From Clostridiales bacterium mt11 (GTDB lineage: Bacteria; Bacillota; Clostridia; Tissierellales; Tepidimicrobiaceae): a stretch of 32,578 nt of DNA. The stretch lies in the NCBI GenBank assembly GCA_001282665.1, contig LN874947.1:280637-313214 (forward strand), in the 5' to 3' direction. The notes beneath the pieces were generated by a model. That model ran no database searches. It saw only the letters and a list, made by a program, of their open reading frames with translations, and had not been told where the DNA came from. The translations under genes were made by a program, and so were the position numbers. Positions 7,156 through 16,030 of this stretch are shown piece after piece (the stretch's first letter is position 1; every line of letters begins with the position of its first letter).

Positions 7156-8766
7156 CTATTTATCTAACCAAACATAGGTAAATTCCGCTTCAGATGCCTT
7201 ATCACTTGCTTCAGTTGCTGGATGACCTTTTACATAAGATTTAACAACTATCTTTGCTCCCTTTTCACTATAGAATACTACGGGGAGATCTTTTGCAAGT
7301 ATTTCTTGTATTTCCTTATATACTGGTGCTCTTTCTTCTTCTGTTGTCAATACTAAACCTTCTTTTAACAATTCATCTACTCTTGGATTACTATATCCGC
7401 CTATATTCATTGAACCATCAGTTGCTATACGGTTTCCTATAGCTGATATATCAGGCCCTTGGTATCCTCCAATCATTGTCAATTCATAATTATGACCAAA
7501 CCAAACTTTTTCATCATAAGCTGGATCATCCATTACATTTATACTCATATCTATACCAATTTCCTTAAAGTTTTCCTTTACTACTTCTGCTACATCATCA
7601 AATCCAGGGAAAAGATCCATTGTTGTAGAGAAATACATTCCATTTTCATCTTCTTTATATCCTGCTTCTTCTAGTAATTTTCTAGCTTTCTCAACATCTC
7701 TCTCTGGAAGTTTTACATCTTCATTTATTGCCCAATCATATATTGGTGATATAAAGTATTCTGCCTTTTCTCCTACTCCTTTTAAAGCCTTAGTAAATAT
7801 CTCATCTCTGTCAATTCCATAGGCTACTGCTTGTCTAACCTTCTCATTAGCAAAGTTTCCTTCTCTAAGATTGAAATTTATATACAATTTATTAGGCCAA
7901 AGCTTTTCTTTTACTACATAATCTGGATCGTCATCAAATCTATTAGCTTCATTAAATGGTACTCCATTTCTACTTTCATCGGTTTCTCCATTTAACCATG
8001 CTTGGAATGCAGTATCTTGATCTGGAATTATAGTGTATACTATCTTATCTAAATAGGGTTTGTCTCCCCAGTAATCTTCATTTTTTTCAATAATTATTTT
8101 TTCTCCTTTTTTATGCTCTACAAACTTAAATGGTCCAGTACCTATTGGATTATGGTTTGCGGGATTTTGTAGCCAATCAGTACCTTCATATATATGTTTA
8201 GGCATTATATATGTTCCAAACCATGCAATGTTTCCTAATAATCCAGAATTAGGTGCTTTAAGCTTAAACTCTACTGTATTTTCATCAGGGCATACTATTT
8301 CTTCGATATCTGAAAGAGATGCTGAAGCAAATCCCTTTTCCTCTAAAATTGTATCAAAAGTCCATTTTACGTCTTCTGAGCTAAACTTTTCACCATCATG
8401 CCATTTAACATTTTCGTGAAGGTGGAAAGTTAAAGTTTTTCCATCATCTGAATATTCCCAGTCCTTAGCAAGATCTGGAATCACCTTATCGTCTCCATTG
8501 ATCTTTGCAAGTTTATTAAACATATTTTGAATTATAACATAAGCTGCATCATCAGCTTGGGCGCAAGGATTATAGGTTTCTGGCTCTACACCCATACTTA
8601 CTACAAATGTTCCACCTTCTTTAGGTGTGTTTTCAGTATCTGAAGTATTTTGGGCTTCGTTAACTTGTTCACCTTTGTCAACTTCCACATTTTCATTTTT
8701 ACCGCATCCTACAACTAGTCCCAAGCATAGAACTATGACTAGGAATAAAGATAATCTTCTTTTCAT
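7156..8766 (-). CDS. Peptide ABC transporter substrate-binding lipoprotein (family 5, OppA/DppA-like)
   Basis: This 536-residue extracytoplasmic solute-binding protein captures peptides (or nickel or other family 5 ligands) for the adjacent permease. The N-terminus MKRRLSLFLVIVLCLGLVVGC is a lipoprotein signal with the modified Cys at 21, followed by a low-complexity Glu/Asn/Thr linker. Family 5 landmarks follow: 'VEPETYNPCAQADDAAYVIIQNMFNKL', 'DLAKDWEYSDDGKTLTFHL', 'WHDGEKFSSEDVKWTFD', 'NPIGTGPFKF' and 'KVRQAVAYGIDRDEI'. Length is typical. The start has GGAGGGAAATTAA upstream. It is the last gene of the five-gene importer operon, preceded by a separate tiny ORF, and ends at a hairpin. Ligand specificity cannot be read from sequence. 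Confidence 0.93.
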   Translation of the reverse strand: MKRRLSLFLVIVLCLGLVVGCGKNENVEVDKGEQVNEAQNTSDTENTPKEGGTFVVSMGVEPETYNPCAQADDAAYVIIQNMFNKLAKINGDDKVIPDLAKDWEYSDDGKTLTFHLHENVKWHDGEKFSSEDVKWTFDTILEEKGFASASLSDIEEIVCPDENTVEFKLKAPNSGLLGNIAWFGTYIMPKHIYEGTDWLQNPANHNPIGTGPFKFVEHKKGEKIIIEKNEDYWGDKPYLDKIVYTIIPDQDTAFQAWLNGETDESRNGVPFNEANRFDDDPDYVVKEKLWPNKLYINFNLREGNFANEKVRQAVAYGIDRDEIFTKALKGVGEKAEYFISPIYDWAINEDVKLPERDVEKARKLLEEAGYKEDENGMYFSTTMDLFPGFDDVAEVVKENFKEIGIDMSINVMDDPAYDEKVWFGHNYELTMIGGYQGPDISAIGNRIATDGSMNIGGYSNPRVDELLKEGLVLTTEEERAPVYKEIQEILAKDLPVVFYSEKGAKIVVKSYVKGHPATEASDKASEAEFTYVWLDK

Positions 8767-8794
8767 TTAATTTCCCTCCATTTATCTTATTCTA

Positions 8795-8851
8795 TTATTT
8801 TTTGTTTATGTAGCAACCAATTAACGCTATAATAATATAGGCTATAATCAA
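8795..8851 (-). CDS. Candidate 18-aa hydrophobic peptide between ATPase and binding-protein genes
   Basis: A TTG codon at 8849-8851 lies 6 bases after GGAGG (in the string CTGGAGGTGAGGA), a strong ribosome binding site that belongs to no other gene. The frame reads MIIAYIIIALIGCYINKK and stops with TAA. It is almost entirely hydrophobic with a positive tail, like a single-span membrane micropeptide. It sits in the 140-base gap between the second ATPase gene and the binding-protein gene. It could be a real small subunit or regulator of the importer, or a translated leader that sets expression of the abundant binding protein. Calling it a gene rests on the ribosome binding site alone. Confidence 0.45.
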   Translation of the reverse strand: MIIAYIIIALIGCYINKK

Positions 8852-8906
8852 TCCTCACCTCCAGCTATTATTTGTTATTTAAAGAGGATGTATATTCCCT
8901 CTATTG

Positions 8907-9854
8907 CTACCCTAAATAATAACAACTTGCATAATGTCCTTTTTCTATCTCTACCATGTCTGGATATGATTTCTCACACTTTTTACTTGCTTTATAACAT
9001 CTTTCATAAAAATAGCAACCTGGACCTGTCCCTATAGGTGTAGGAGGTTCTCCAGCTATTTTAATCACATCTTTCTTTTCAAGTGGATTTATTGAAGCAC
9101 AATTTGAAATTAAAGCCTTTGTATATGGATGCTTCGGATTATGTATTACATCATCGGTTTTTCCCATCTCCACTATTCTGCCTAGATACATTACTGCAAT
9201 CATATCGGATATATAACGAGTAGTTGCAATATCATGGCTTATAAAAACCATAGACGTTTCTCGTTTCCTTGTAAGTTCCAGTAAAGTGTTTATTATGTCT
9301 GCTCTAACAGATACATCAAGCATGGATACTGGCTCATCAGCAATAATAAGCTTAGGATTTAAAAGCATAGATCTAATTATGGATATCCTTTGAAGTTGCC
9401 CTCCAGATAGTTCATGGGGATATCTATTCATATAATCCATTGCTGGTCTTATTCCTGCATCTTCCATAGTTTTTATACAAATATCCAATCTTTCTTCTTG
9501 AGATCCCCCTATATTATGAACCTTCAATGGGGTAGTTAAAACCTTCTCTATATCATCTCTAGGATCAAAAGTATCAAAAGGATTTTGAAAAATCATCTGA
9601 CAACTTCTTCTAAATTTAAGAGGATTTTTCTTTAATATATGCTCAATTTTTTCACCTTCAAATTCAATACTGCCATCTGTTGGATTTTCAAGGGCTATTA
9701 ACAGCCTTCCAAGAGTAGATTTACCACAGCCTGACTCTCCTATTATTCCTAAAATAGTTCCTCTATCAATAGAAAAACTTACTCCATCAACAGCTTTGAT
9801 AATCTGATTTTTCCTTTTTTCTACATACCATTTGACTACATTATTCAATCTCAT
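8907..9854 (-). CDS. Peptide ABC transporter ATP-binding protein (OppF/DppF-like)
   Basis: This 315-residue ATPase powers the peptide importer together with the other ATPase gene. From the ATG at 9854, Walker A (GESGCGKST) lies at about 39-47, followed by 'MIFQNPFDTFDPRDDI' (Q-loop), LSGGQLQR (signature), LIIADEPVSMLD (Walker B and D-loop) and the switch His in ISHD. The C-terminal oligopeptide-transporter extension carries several Cys ('GCYFYERCYKASKKCEKSYP'), as usual in this subfamily. The ATG at 9854 is chosen because it follows the upstream gene's TAG by 4 bases (coupled translation). A GTG at 9878 would add 8 residues, but no ribosome binding site precedes it. Confidence 0.92.
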   Translation of the reverse strand: MRLNNVVKWYVEKRKNQIIKAVDGVSFSIDRGTILGIIGESGCGKSTLGRLLIALENPTDGSIEFEGEKIEHILKKNPLKFRRSCQMIFQNPFDTFDPRDDIEKVLTTPLKVHNIGGSQEERLDICIKTMEDAGIRPAMDYMNRYPHELSGGQLQRISIIRSMLLNPKLIIADEPVSMLDVSVRADIINTLLELTRKRETSMVFISHDIATTRYISDMIAVMYLGRIVEMGKTDDVIHNPKHPYTKALISNCASINPLEKKDVIKIAGEPPTPIGTGPGCYFYERCYKASKKCEKSYPDMVEIEKGHYASCYYLG

Positions 9855-9858
9855 TAAG

Positions 9859-10830
9859 CTATTCAATATCCTCACCACCCATCAAATGACATGCAACCTT
9901 CCAGCCTTTAGTAAGCTCTACCATCTCTGGAGTTTTAACAAAACATATATTATTAGCTTTTTTACACCTATCGGCAAATATACAGCCTTCATGTGCAATA
10001 CTAAGATCAGGAAGGGAACCAGGAATTCCCCTTAAATCCTTTCTTTCCCCTTCAAGAGATGGAAAGGAACTTAATAATCCTTGAGTATAAGGATGCTTAG
10101 GTCTAGTAAGAACATCTGATACATAACCTAACTCAAGAAGGTACCCTGCATACATTACAGCTACCTTTTTACAAGTGGAAGCCACTACGGATACATCGTG
10201 GGTTATCATTATCCTAGTTAAATGTAATTTTTCTTCAAGTTTCATGATCTCATCAAGTATTTGTCCTTGAGTAACAACATCAAGAGCTGTTGTAGCTTCA
10301 TCTAGTATTAGAAGCCTTGGGTAGAAAATTAAGCTTAATGCTATACTAACTCTCTGCATCATGCCCCCAGATAACTCATGGGGATAAGAATCATAGATTC
10401 TTTCTGGAAGGTTTACAAGCTTAAATAGTTCTAAAATCCTTCCTTTAATCTCTTCATTAGTTGAATTTGGTTTATGAACTTTATATATATCCCCCATTTG
10501 AAAGCCAATCTTATGTACTGGACTTAAGGAATTCATGGATTTTTGAAAAACAACTGAAATATCCTTCCATCTTATGTTTCTCAACTCATCCTGACTAGTT
10601 TTTAACAAATCAATACCATCAAATATTATTTCACCTGTAGCCTCTGCTATATTATAGGGGAGGAGTTGGAGAATCGCCATAGCCAAAGTCGATTTACCTG
10701 ATCCCGATTCTCCAACTATTCCAATTGAATCCTGTGATTCCACATTTAATGTAACATTTCTCACTGCCCTGATTTCTTTTCTTTCAACTTTATATATAAC
10801 ATTTAAGTTTTTTACTTCTAATAGTGACAT
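9859..10830 (-). CDS. Peptide ABC transporter ATP-binding protein (OppD/DppD-like)
   Basis: This 323-residue partner ATPase has Walker A GESGSGKST (40-48), the Q-loop VVFQKSMNSLSP, signature LSGGMMQR (153-160), Walker B LLILDEATTALD (about 173-184) and switch His 211 in ITHDVSV. The C-terminal extension 'GCIFADRCKKANNICF...ACHL' has the four-Cys pattern typical of OppD-like subunits. The start is preceded by AGAGGGGATAAA. It lies 11 bases after the permease gene and 4 bases before the next ATPase start. Confidence 0.93.
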   Translation of the reverse strand: MSLLEVKNLNVIYKVERKEIRAVRNVTLNVESQDSIGIVGESGSGKSTLAMAILQLLPYNIAEATGEIIFDGIDLLKTSQDELRNIRWKDISVVFQKSMNSLSPVHKIGFQMGDIYKVHKPNSTNEEIKGRILELFKLVNLPERIYDSYPHELSGGMMQRVSIALSLIFYPRLLILDEATTALDVVTQGQILDEIMKLEEKLHLTRIMITHDVSVVASTCKKVAVMYAGYLLELGYVSDVLTRPKHPYTQGLLSSFPSLEGERKDLRGIPGSLPDLSIAHEGCIFADRCKKANNICFVKTPEMVELTKGWKVACHLMGGEDIE

Positions 10831-10841
10831 TTTATCCCCTC

Positions 10842-11684
10842 TTATTTGTTCTCGTTTAATTTAGGATTTAATATGCGGTTTATCCCTTCTCCTATTAAAT
10901 AGAAGGAAAGCACTGTACATACAATAGCCAAACCCGAAAATGTACATATCCACCAGCCATGGGAAAGATATCCTTTACCATGATAAATCATCTGTCCCCA
11001 ACTTATAACATTTGGGTCCCCAAGTCCTAAAAAGGATAGGCTTGCTTCAGACAATATTGCCGATGATACTGCCATAGTAGAATCTGCTATTATGGGGAAA
11101 ATTCCATTAGGGATTATATGCTTAAATAGTATTCTCATATTGCTTTCTCCAATGGTCTTCGCACTCTTAATAAAAGTTCTTTCCCTTAAGGATATGGCTT
11201 GAGCACGCATCAACCTCGCAGTGCCAGTCCAACTCGTCAAACCAATTACTATAATCACATTAGTTAAACTACTGCCATATATTACAACGATTATCAATAT
11301 TAAAAAGAAAGTTGGCAGCATTAAAAACATATTGATTATCTCTGAAATTACTTTATCTACTGTTCCTCCTATGTATCCTGCAATTCCACCTACTATAGTT
11401 CCGATAACTGAGGATATGGTAGCAGCCATGATTCCTACTTTTAGTGAAGTTCTTGCCCCATAGACTATCATGCTGAATACATCTCTACCTAGACCATCAG
11501 TACCTAATAAATACTGAGATGATGGTTTTACAGCTATATCATCATTTAATTTATAGGGATCATAAGTGGCAATTGCTGGTGCAAAAATTGCTATTAATAT
11601 CAATATAATAAGAAGTATTATTCCAATTTTAAACTCTTTAACAGAATTCATTTTATTAAAAAGTCTGCGAAAGCTCTTCTTCAT
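10842..11684 (-). CDS. Peptide ABC transporter permease (OppC/DppC-like)
   Basis: This 280-residue inner-membrane subunit forms half of the transport channel. It has an N-terminal membrane helix (IGIILLIILILIAIFAPAIA), the OppC hallmark 'LLGTDGLGRDVFSMIVYGAR', several further helices, and the EAA coupling loop 'AKTIGESNMRILFKHIIPN' that contacts the ATPases. An ATG at 11696 is possible, but the AAGGATG ribosome binding site lies directly against it and is correctly spaced (11 bases) for the ATG at 11684, which is chosen here. Gene order and 14-base spacing after the other permease show one operon. Confidence 0.92.
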   Translation of the reverse strand: MKKSFRRLFNKMNSVKEFKIGIILLIILILIAIFAPAIATYDPYKLNDDIAVKPSSQYLLGTDGLGRDVFSMIVYGARTSLKVGIMAATISSVIGTIVGGIAGYIGGTVDKVISEIINMFLMLPTFFLILIIVVIYGSSLTNVIIVIGLTSWTGTARLMRAQAISLRERTFIKSAKTIGESNMRILFKHIIPNGIFPIIADSTMAVSSAILSEASLSFLGLGDPNVISWGQMIYHGKGYLSHGWWICTFSGLAIVCTVLSFYLIGEGINRILNPKLNENK

Positions 11685-11698
11685 ATTCAAACACATCC

Positions 11699-12664
11699 TT
11701 ATTCAAACCTAATCCTCGGATCTATTAATGCATATATAATGTCAGTTATTATCATAACTACACATATAGATATTGAAATTATTAAATATATACCTGTTAG
11801 CACTGGATAATCCCTTTTCATTATTGCATCTTTCATGAGCCTTCCCATTCCCGGCCATGCAAAAACGATTTCAATAAGGGTTACCCCACTAATCATAAAG
11901 GCTAGAGATAAACTAAACATTGTAATAGTTGGTATTATTGCATTTCTTAGTACATATTTGTTAAATATCCTACTCTCCTTCATCCCTGTAGCTCTTAGCA
12001 TTAGAACAAAGTCTTCAGACATAGTCTGTAATACCGAAGATCTGGCAATTCTAAAATATACTGGAATCTGTATTATAGAAAGAGTAGAAACAGGTAAAAC
12101 CATATGCTTCATCACATCTAATACATGAGCAAGTCCCTCCTTTTCAACTCTTAAATCGTACATCTTAGATGTAGGCAATATTTTCAATGTAGATGCAAAT
12201 ATGAGTATAAGGATTAATCCCAACCAAAATCCAGGAATGGCATCTATAAAATAAGACATACCACACATAACTCTGTCAAACATAGAACCTACCTTTCTTG
12301 CAGCATGTACTCCTAAAAAAGTTCCTATCACTACTGCAATAATAGACGATGTTAAAGTAAGTAAAATTGTAGGAAATATTTTTTCCCCAATTAATTTTGT
12401 TACAGGTTCATTGCTCATATATGAATATCCAAAATCTCCTTTTAATAAATTTCTTATATAATTTGCAAACTGTACTGGTAGAGGCTTGTCCAATCCATAT
12501 TTAATTGTGAGGTGTTCAATAAGCTCTGGATTAGGATTATCAGTTCCTGCGAGTACTTTTATAGGATTTCCAGGAGCATATCTAATAAGAAAAAAAGTAA
12601 AACAAAAAGAAAACATAATAGTTAAAATACCAGTAGCAATACGTTTCTTTATATAATTCTTCAT
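11699..12664 (-). CDS. Peptide ABC transporter permease (OppB/DppB-like)
   Basis: This 321-residue membrane protein is the first gene of the importer operon, with AAGGAGG upstream of its ATG. The first helix is followed by 'IRYAPGNPIKVLAG' and 'YGLDKPLPVQFANYIRNLLKGDFGYSYM', both OppB hallmarks. The EAA loop is 'LRATGMKESRIFNKYVLRNAIIPT', and 'ITLIEIVFAWPGMGRLM'-like sequence lies near the C-terminus. About six helices are visible. The upstream gap (12665-12895) is AT-rich and must hold the operon promoter, but I could not pick convincing -35/-10 boxes. Confidence 0.92.
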   Translation of the reverse strand: MKNYIKKRIATGILTIMFSFCFTFFLIRYAPGNPIKVLAGTDNPNPELIEHLTIKYGLDKPLPVQFANYIRNLLKGDFGYSYMSNEPVTKLIGEKIFPTILLTLTSSIIAVVIGTFLGVHAARKVGSMFDRVMCGMSYFIDAIPGFWLGLILILIFASTLKILPTSKMYDLRVEKEGLAHVLDVMKHMVLPVSTLSIIQIPVYFRIARSSVLQTMSEDFVLMLRATGMKESRIFNKYVLRNAIIPTITMFSLSLAFMISGVTLIEIVFAWPGMGRLMKDAIMKRDYPVLTGIYLIISISICVVMIITDIIYALIDPRIRFE

Positions 12665-12895
12665 CAGATTTCCTCCTTAAATTATTATATGTAAATTTGT
12701 TATTTTTTTATCAATTATTAATACATCAAAAGTATTTTTTCTCTATCCTAATGCTATGTTCATTTTGGTTATATCCTTTACCTCGACTAGTATAACATGG
12801 AATCTCTAGTGTGTTAAATAGAACTTATCTATCCCTAAAATTACGTGATAAATTATATTGATAGTGAAAATATATTTTATATTCTGTAAACAAAA

Positions 12896-12930
12896 ACAAA
12901 TGCTATACCAATTGACGATATAGCATTTGT
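12896..12930 (-). terminator. Terminator of the DUF445 gene
   Basis: ACAAATGCTATACC (12896-12909) pairs with GATATAGCATTTGT (12917-12930) apart from one G-U-type position. On the leftward transcript the stem is followed by TTTTTGTTT, a good intrinsic terminator 11 bases past the stop. Confidence 0.85.
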
Positions 12931-12941
12931 TCGTTTATTAT

Positions 12942-14408
12942 TTAATTAATCATCTGCAATAAAGGAGATAGAATTCCCATTATTCCACCTAAAAGAGCTC
13001 CTAACCAAGTTATTGCTTTTAACTCCTTATTGGCTATTTCAACTATTAGTTCTTCTGCAAAAGCAACATCGAAGCTATTTATTTGATCTTCTACTACCTT
13101 CGATATATTAAAAAGCTCAATGATATTAGGTAATTTACTCATTATAAAATCATTAAATATGTTCTTTATAAAACTAACAATATTTTTCATTGAAATTTCA
13201 TCTATATTTTCTACAAATGATGAAACTGGTCTGCTAATAATATCTTCTATGCTATCATGTACGATTAAATAAACATTATCATATAAGGTTTCAGATGTTA
13301 AGATGTTTTTAAATTCTCTAGACAATAAACCAGATATACTGTTTTTAATATCTGTGCTATGGAATTTTATCTTTTTATCTATTATATTGAGTATCTTATC
13401 TTTATTATCTTCATTAGTAATATATATCAATATACCTTTAGATATATTTGAAATTTCCTTATAGCTAACCTTTTCTGAAATACTAGTACTTATATTTTTC
13501 ACTTTAATTTCTAGTAATTTATCAAAAACAGATGTAACTATAGAAGCAATATTTTTATTGACTTCAGGATTATCTAAATTTTCAACAATAGCTTTAAATA
13601 TTTTTTCAGATATAATCTCAGGACTTATAAATATTGTTATTGCCTTACTTACATTCTTTTGAACGAATATATTAATCGATTCCTTAATTTTAAACTCCAT
13701 TACAGGATCCTCTAAAAGATTTCGTAATATATTTACAATATCCTCATTGTGTTCATCAATAAAAGCTTTTATCTCACATATGATATTCTCTGGAACCGTT
13801 TCTTGTAATGTTCTCTCATCATTAGACAGTTGATCTAATCTGTTGTATATGAGTTCTTCTAATGCCCTCCTCATCTCATCTGAAGATGATACACCATCTA
13901 ATAGTAATTTTAACTTTTCATTTACCACCATAGGAATAGTATCGTCAAGCCTATTGAAAATATATTCTTCAACTAAATATATTGCTTTTTGTTGAAAACT
14001 ATCTTCCCTTAATTTAAAACAAATAGACTCCGTAGTTTTCCTCTCAAATAGGTCAAATATCCTACTGACATTTTCATACTTTAAATCCATTATAAATGCT
14101 TTTATGCTTCTGTCTTCTTCTGCTAACTTATTTATATTGGATTCTACCCAAAGCTTTATGTAGTCATCTATTTTCTCTTTGGATAGAGTATCTATAATTA
14201 TTTCAGGAGATAAAAGGTATTCTCCTATGGTTTTACCTACACTATGAGCTATTCTGCTCTTTTCCTTAGGAATAAGTCCTGGTGTAAAAGGCACAGAAAT
14301 TCCTAGAAACTTCTTTTCTTCATAAGGTCTAAAAAGCATCTTTATAGCCAGCCAATTGGTAATATAGCCGATAATTGCTCCTACTATTACTGGTATTATA
14401 AATCTCAC
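12942..14408 (-). CDS. DUF445 family membrane-anchored protein
   Basis: From the GTG at 14408 the protein has 488 residues. It begins with a membrane helix (FIIPVIVGAIIGYITNWLAI) followed by 'KMLFRPYEEKKFLGI.VPFTPGLIPKEKSRIAHSVGKTIGEYLL', the conserved block of the DUF445/YheB group. A long helical, charged middle and a C-terminal hydrophobic segment (TWLGALLGGIMGILSPLLQ) follow, so both ends are probably in the membrane. The function of this family is not established. The GTG is preferred over the ATG at 14423 because AGGTGG lies between them at the right spacing and homologous N-termini begin at this point. It is a single-gene unit, divergent from mnmA. Confidence 0.88.
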   Translation of the reverse strand: MRFIIPVIVGAIIGYITNWLAIKMLFRPYEEKKFLGISVPFTPGLIPKEKSRIAHSVGKTIGEYLLSPEIIIDTLSKEKIDDYIKLWVESNINKLAEEDRSIKAFIMDLKYENVSRIFDLFERKTTESICFKLREDSFQQKAIYLVEEYIFNRLDDTIPMVVNEKLKLLLDGVSSSDEMRRALEELIYNRLDQLSNDERTLQETVPENIICEIKAFIDEHNEDIVNILRNLLEDPVMEFKIKESINIFVQKNVSKAITIFISPEIISEKIFKAIVENLDNPEVNKNIASIVTSVFDKLLEIKVKNISTSISEKVSYKEISNISKGILIYITNEDNKDKILNIIDKKIKFHSTDIKNSISGLLSREFKNILTSETLYDNVYLIVHDSIEDIISRPVSSFVENIDEISMKNIVSFIKNIFNDFIMSKLPNIIELFNISKVVEDQINSFDVAFAEELIVEIANKELKAITWLGALLGGIMGILSPLLQMIN

Positions 14409-14586
14409 TTCTCCACCTCGCATATTATTTATAGTTTTTTATTATTATGCCATTAGTATATTTTAGAATACGTAATAGTCATATGTCAAGCTTCATATAT
14501 TCTTAAAATTTGCAAATGTAAATCTGGGAATACTATAGTATAATATGAATAGAAATATAATTAGATTTTTTGAAAAGGAGAATTTT

Positions 14587-15699
14587 ATGAAAAAGAGAGT
14601 AATATTAGGTATGAGTGGAGGAGTTGACTCATCTGTTTCTGCACTCCTTCTTAAAGAAGCCGGTTATGAAGTCATTGGACTTTTTATGAAAAATTGGGAT
14701 GAGAAAGATGAAGATGGTGTATGCACAGCGACAGAGGATTCCGAAGATGCAAAGAAAGTGGCTAATCAATTAGGAATTCCCTGCTATACTATAAATTTTG
14801 AAAAAGAATATTGGGATAGAGTATTCACTTATTTTTTAGATGAATACCAAAAAGGAAGAACTCCTAACCCAGATGTAATGTGTAATCAAGAAATAAAGTT
14901 TGATGCCTTTTTAAACTATGCTCTAAAATTAGAAGGAAATTATATAGCTATGGGGCATTATGCACAGGTAGAAGAAAGAGATGGAAAATACTATCTACTT
15001 AGAGGAAAAGATAGGAATAAAGATCAGAGTTACTTTTTATCAAGGATAGGTCAAGATGCTCTTTCCAGAACTATATTCCCCATCGGACATTTAGAGAAAA
15101 AGCAGGTTAGAGAATTAGCTAAAAAACATGGATTATATACTGCTGAGAAGAAGGATTCAACAGGTATATGCTTCATAGGTGAAAGAAACTTTGATGAATT
15201 TTTAGATAAATATCTTCTAGCAAAAGAAGGCAATATAATAGATGTAGAGGGTAACATAATAGGTAAACATAGCGGACTTATCCATTATACATTAGGACAA
15301 AGAAAGGGAATAGGAATAGGAGGAGTAGGTACAGGAGAACCTTGGTTTGTAGCTGGGAAAAATTTAAAGAAGAATATACTCTATGTTGCACAGGGTGAGA
15401 AAAACCCAGCCCTTTATTCCACTTCATTGATTGGTGAATCACCTTCGTGGATATTAGAAAAGTCTCCTAATATGCCTTTAAAATGCACAGCTAAATTTAG
15501 ATACAGACAATCGGATATACCAGTGACGGTAAATATATTAGAAGATGGAAACCTTCATATTAAATTCGATAATCCAGTAAAAGCAGTAACACCAGGACAA
15601 GTAGCTGTATTATATCAGGGAGAAGTTTGCCTTGGAGGATCCATAATAAAATCCATAGAACCTCTAGATAAAAAATATTTATATTTGAACCAAAACTAG
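14587..15699 (+). CDS. mnmA: tRNA-specific 2-thiouridylase MnmA
   Basis: This 370-residue enzyme puts sulfur on uridine 34 of the wobble position in Lys, Glu and Gln tRNAs, using ATP and a persulfide relay. The PP-loop SGGVDSS is at 10-16, the catalytic Cys is in PDVMCNQEIKFD (C99) and the persulfide Cys is in STGICFIGERNF (C195). 'LGQRKGIGIGG' and the C-terminal beta-barrel region 'KCTAKFRYRQSDIPVTV' are also typical. The ATG at 14587 is used because AAAAGGAG lies just upstream and the family starts with MKKRV-type sequence; an in-frame ATG at 14545 lacks such a site. No cysteine desulfurase gene is adjacent. The gene is followed by a long palindromic repeat. Confidence 0.96.
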   Translation: MKKRVILGMSGGVDSSVSALLLKEAGYEVIGLFMKNWDEKDEDGVCTATEDSEDAKKVANQLGIPCYTINFEKEYWDRVFTYFLDEYQKGRTPNPDVMCNQEIKFDAFLNYALKLEGNYIAMGHYAQVEERDGKYYLLRGKDRNKDQSYFLSRIGQDALSRTIFPIGHLEKKQVRELAKKHGLYTAEKKDSTGICFIGERNFDEFLDKYLLAKEGNIIDVEGNIIGKHSGLIHYTLGQRKGIGIGGVGTGEPWFVAGKNLKKNILYVAQGEKNPALYSTSLIGESPSWILEKSPNMPLKCTAKFRYRQSDIPVTVNILEDGNLHIKFDNPVKAVTPGQVAVLYQGEVCLGGSIIKSIEPLDKKYLYLNQN

Positions 15700-15712
15700 A
15701 ATAATAAACACA

Positions 15713-15758
15713 CAAGGGGACGGTTCTTCTGTGTTAACACAGAAGAACCGTCCCCTTG
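15713..15758. repeat. GGGACGGTTC palindromic repeat, 46-bp perfect palindrome
   Basis: The sequence from CAAGGGGACGGTTC to GAACCGTCCCCTTG is perfectly self-complementary over 46 bases (23-bp arms meeting at GTTAAC). It lies 14 bases after mnmA and 18 bases before the end of the opposing small membrane gene, so it may also end transcription from both sides. The same core recurs at 19822-19854 and 28852-28880. Confidence 0.85.
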
Positions 15759-15775
15759 ATTTATTACCTGTTTTT

Positions 15776-16006
15776 CTATTTTACGATAAAATGAATTGAC
15801 AGCAATAAAAGTGATACTAAGAACAATATTCCTATTATTTTATTTTTATTTTTAAAATTATTCAATGCTAACAGAACAAGTGATATTGAAATGAGGGGGT
15901 AAGTAATACCGTTTAATTCAATCCTTCTTTCAGAAAAAAGTAATACTAAAAATATAAAATTGATTATAGAAAGAACCCATACTAGAATTTTCTTATTCAG
16001 AGTCAA
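15776..16006 (-). CDS. Small hydrophobic membrane protein, 76 aa
   Basis: The ORF starts at a TTG placed 6-7 bases after AAGGGGAT. The protein has three hydrophobic segments (about 8-25, 35-48 and 56-75: 'VWVLSIINFIFLVLLFS', 'YPLISISLVLLAL', 'IIGILFLVSLLLLSIHFIV') separated by short charged loops. I do not recognise a family. It lies 25 bases after the decayed exported-protein gene on the same strand and probably shared a transcript with it. A small three-helix protein next to an exported protein resembles bacteriocin immunity arrangements, but that is only positional inference. Confidence 0.6.
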   Translation of the reverse strand: MTLNKKILVWVLSIINFIFLVLLFSERRIELNGITYPLISISLVLLALNNFKNKNKIIGILFLVSLLLLSIHFIVK

Positions 16007-16030
16007 TAAAATATCCCCTTTCCATTTAAT

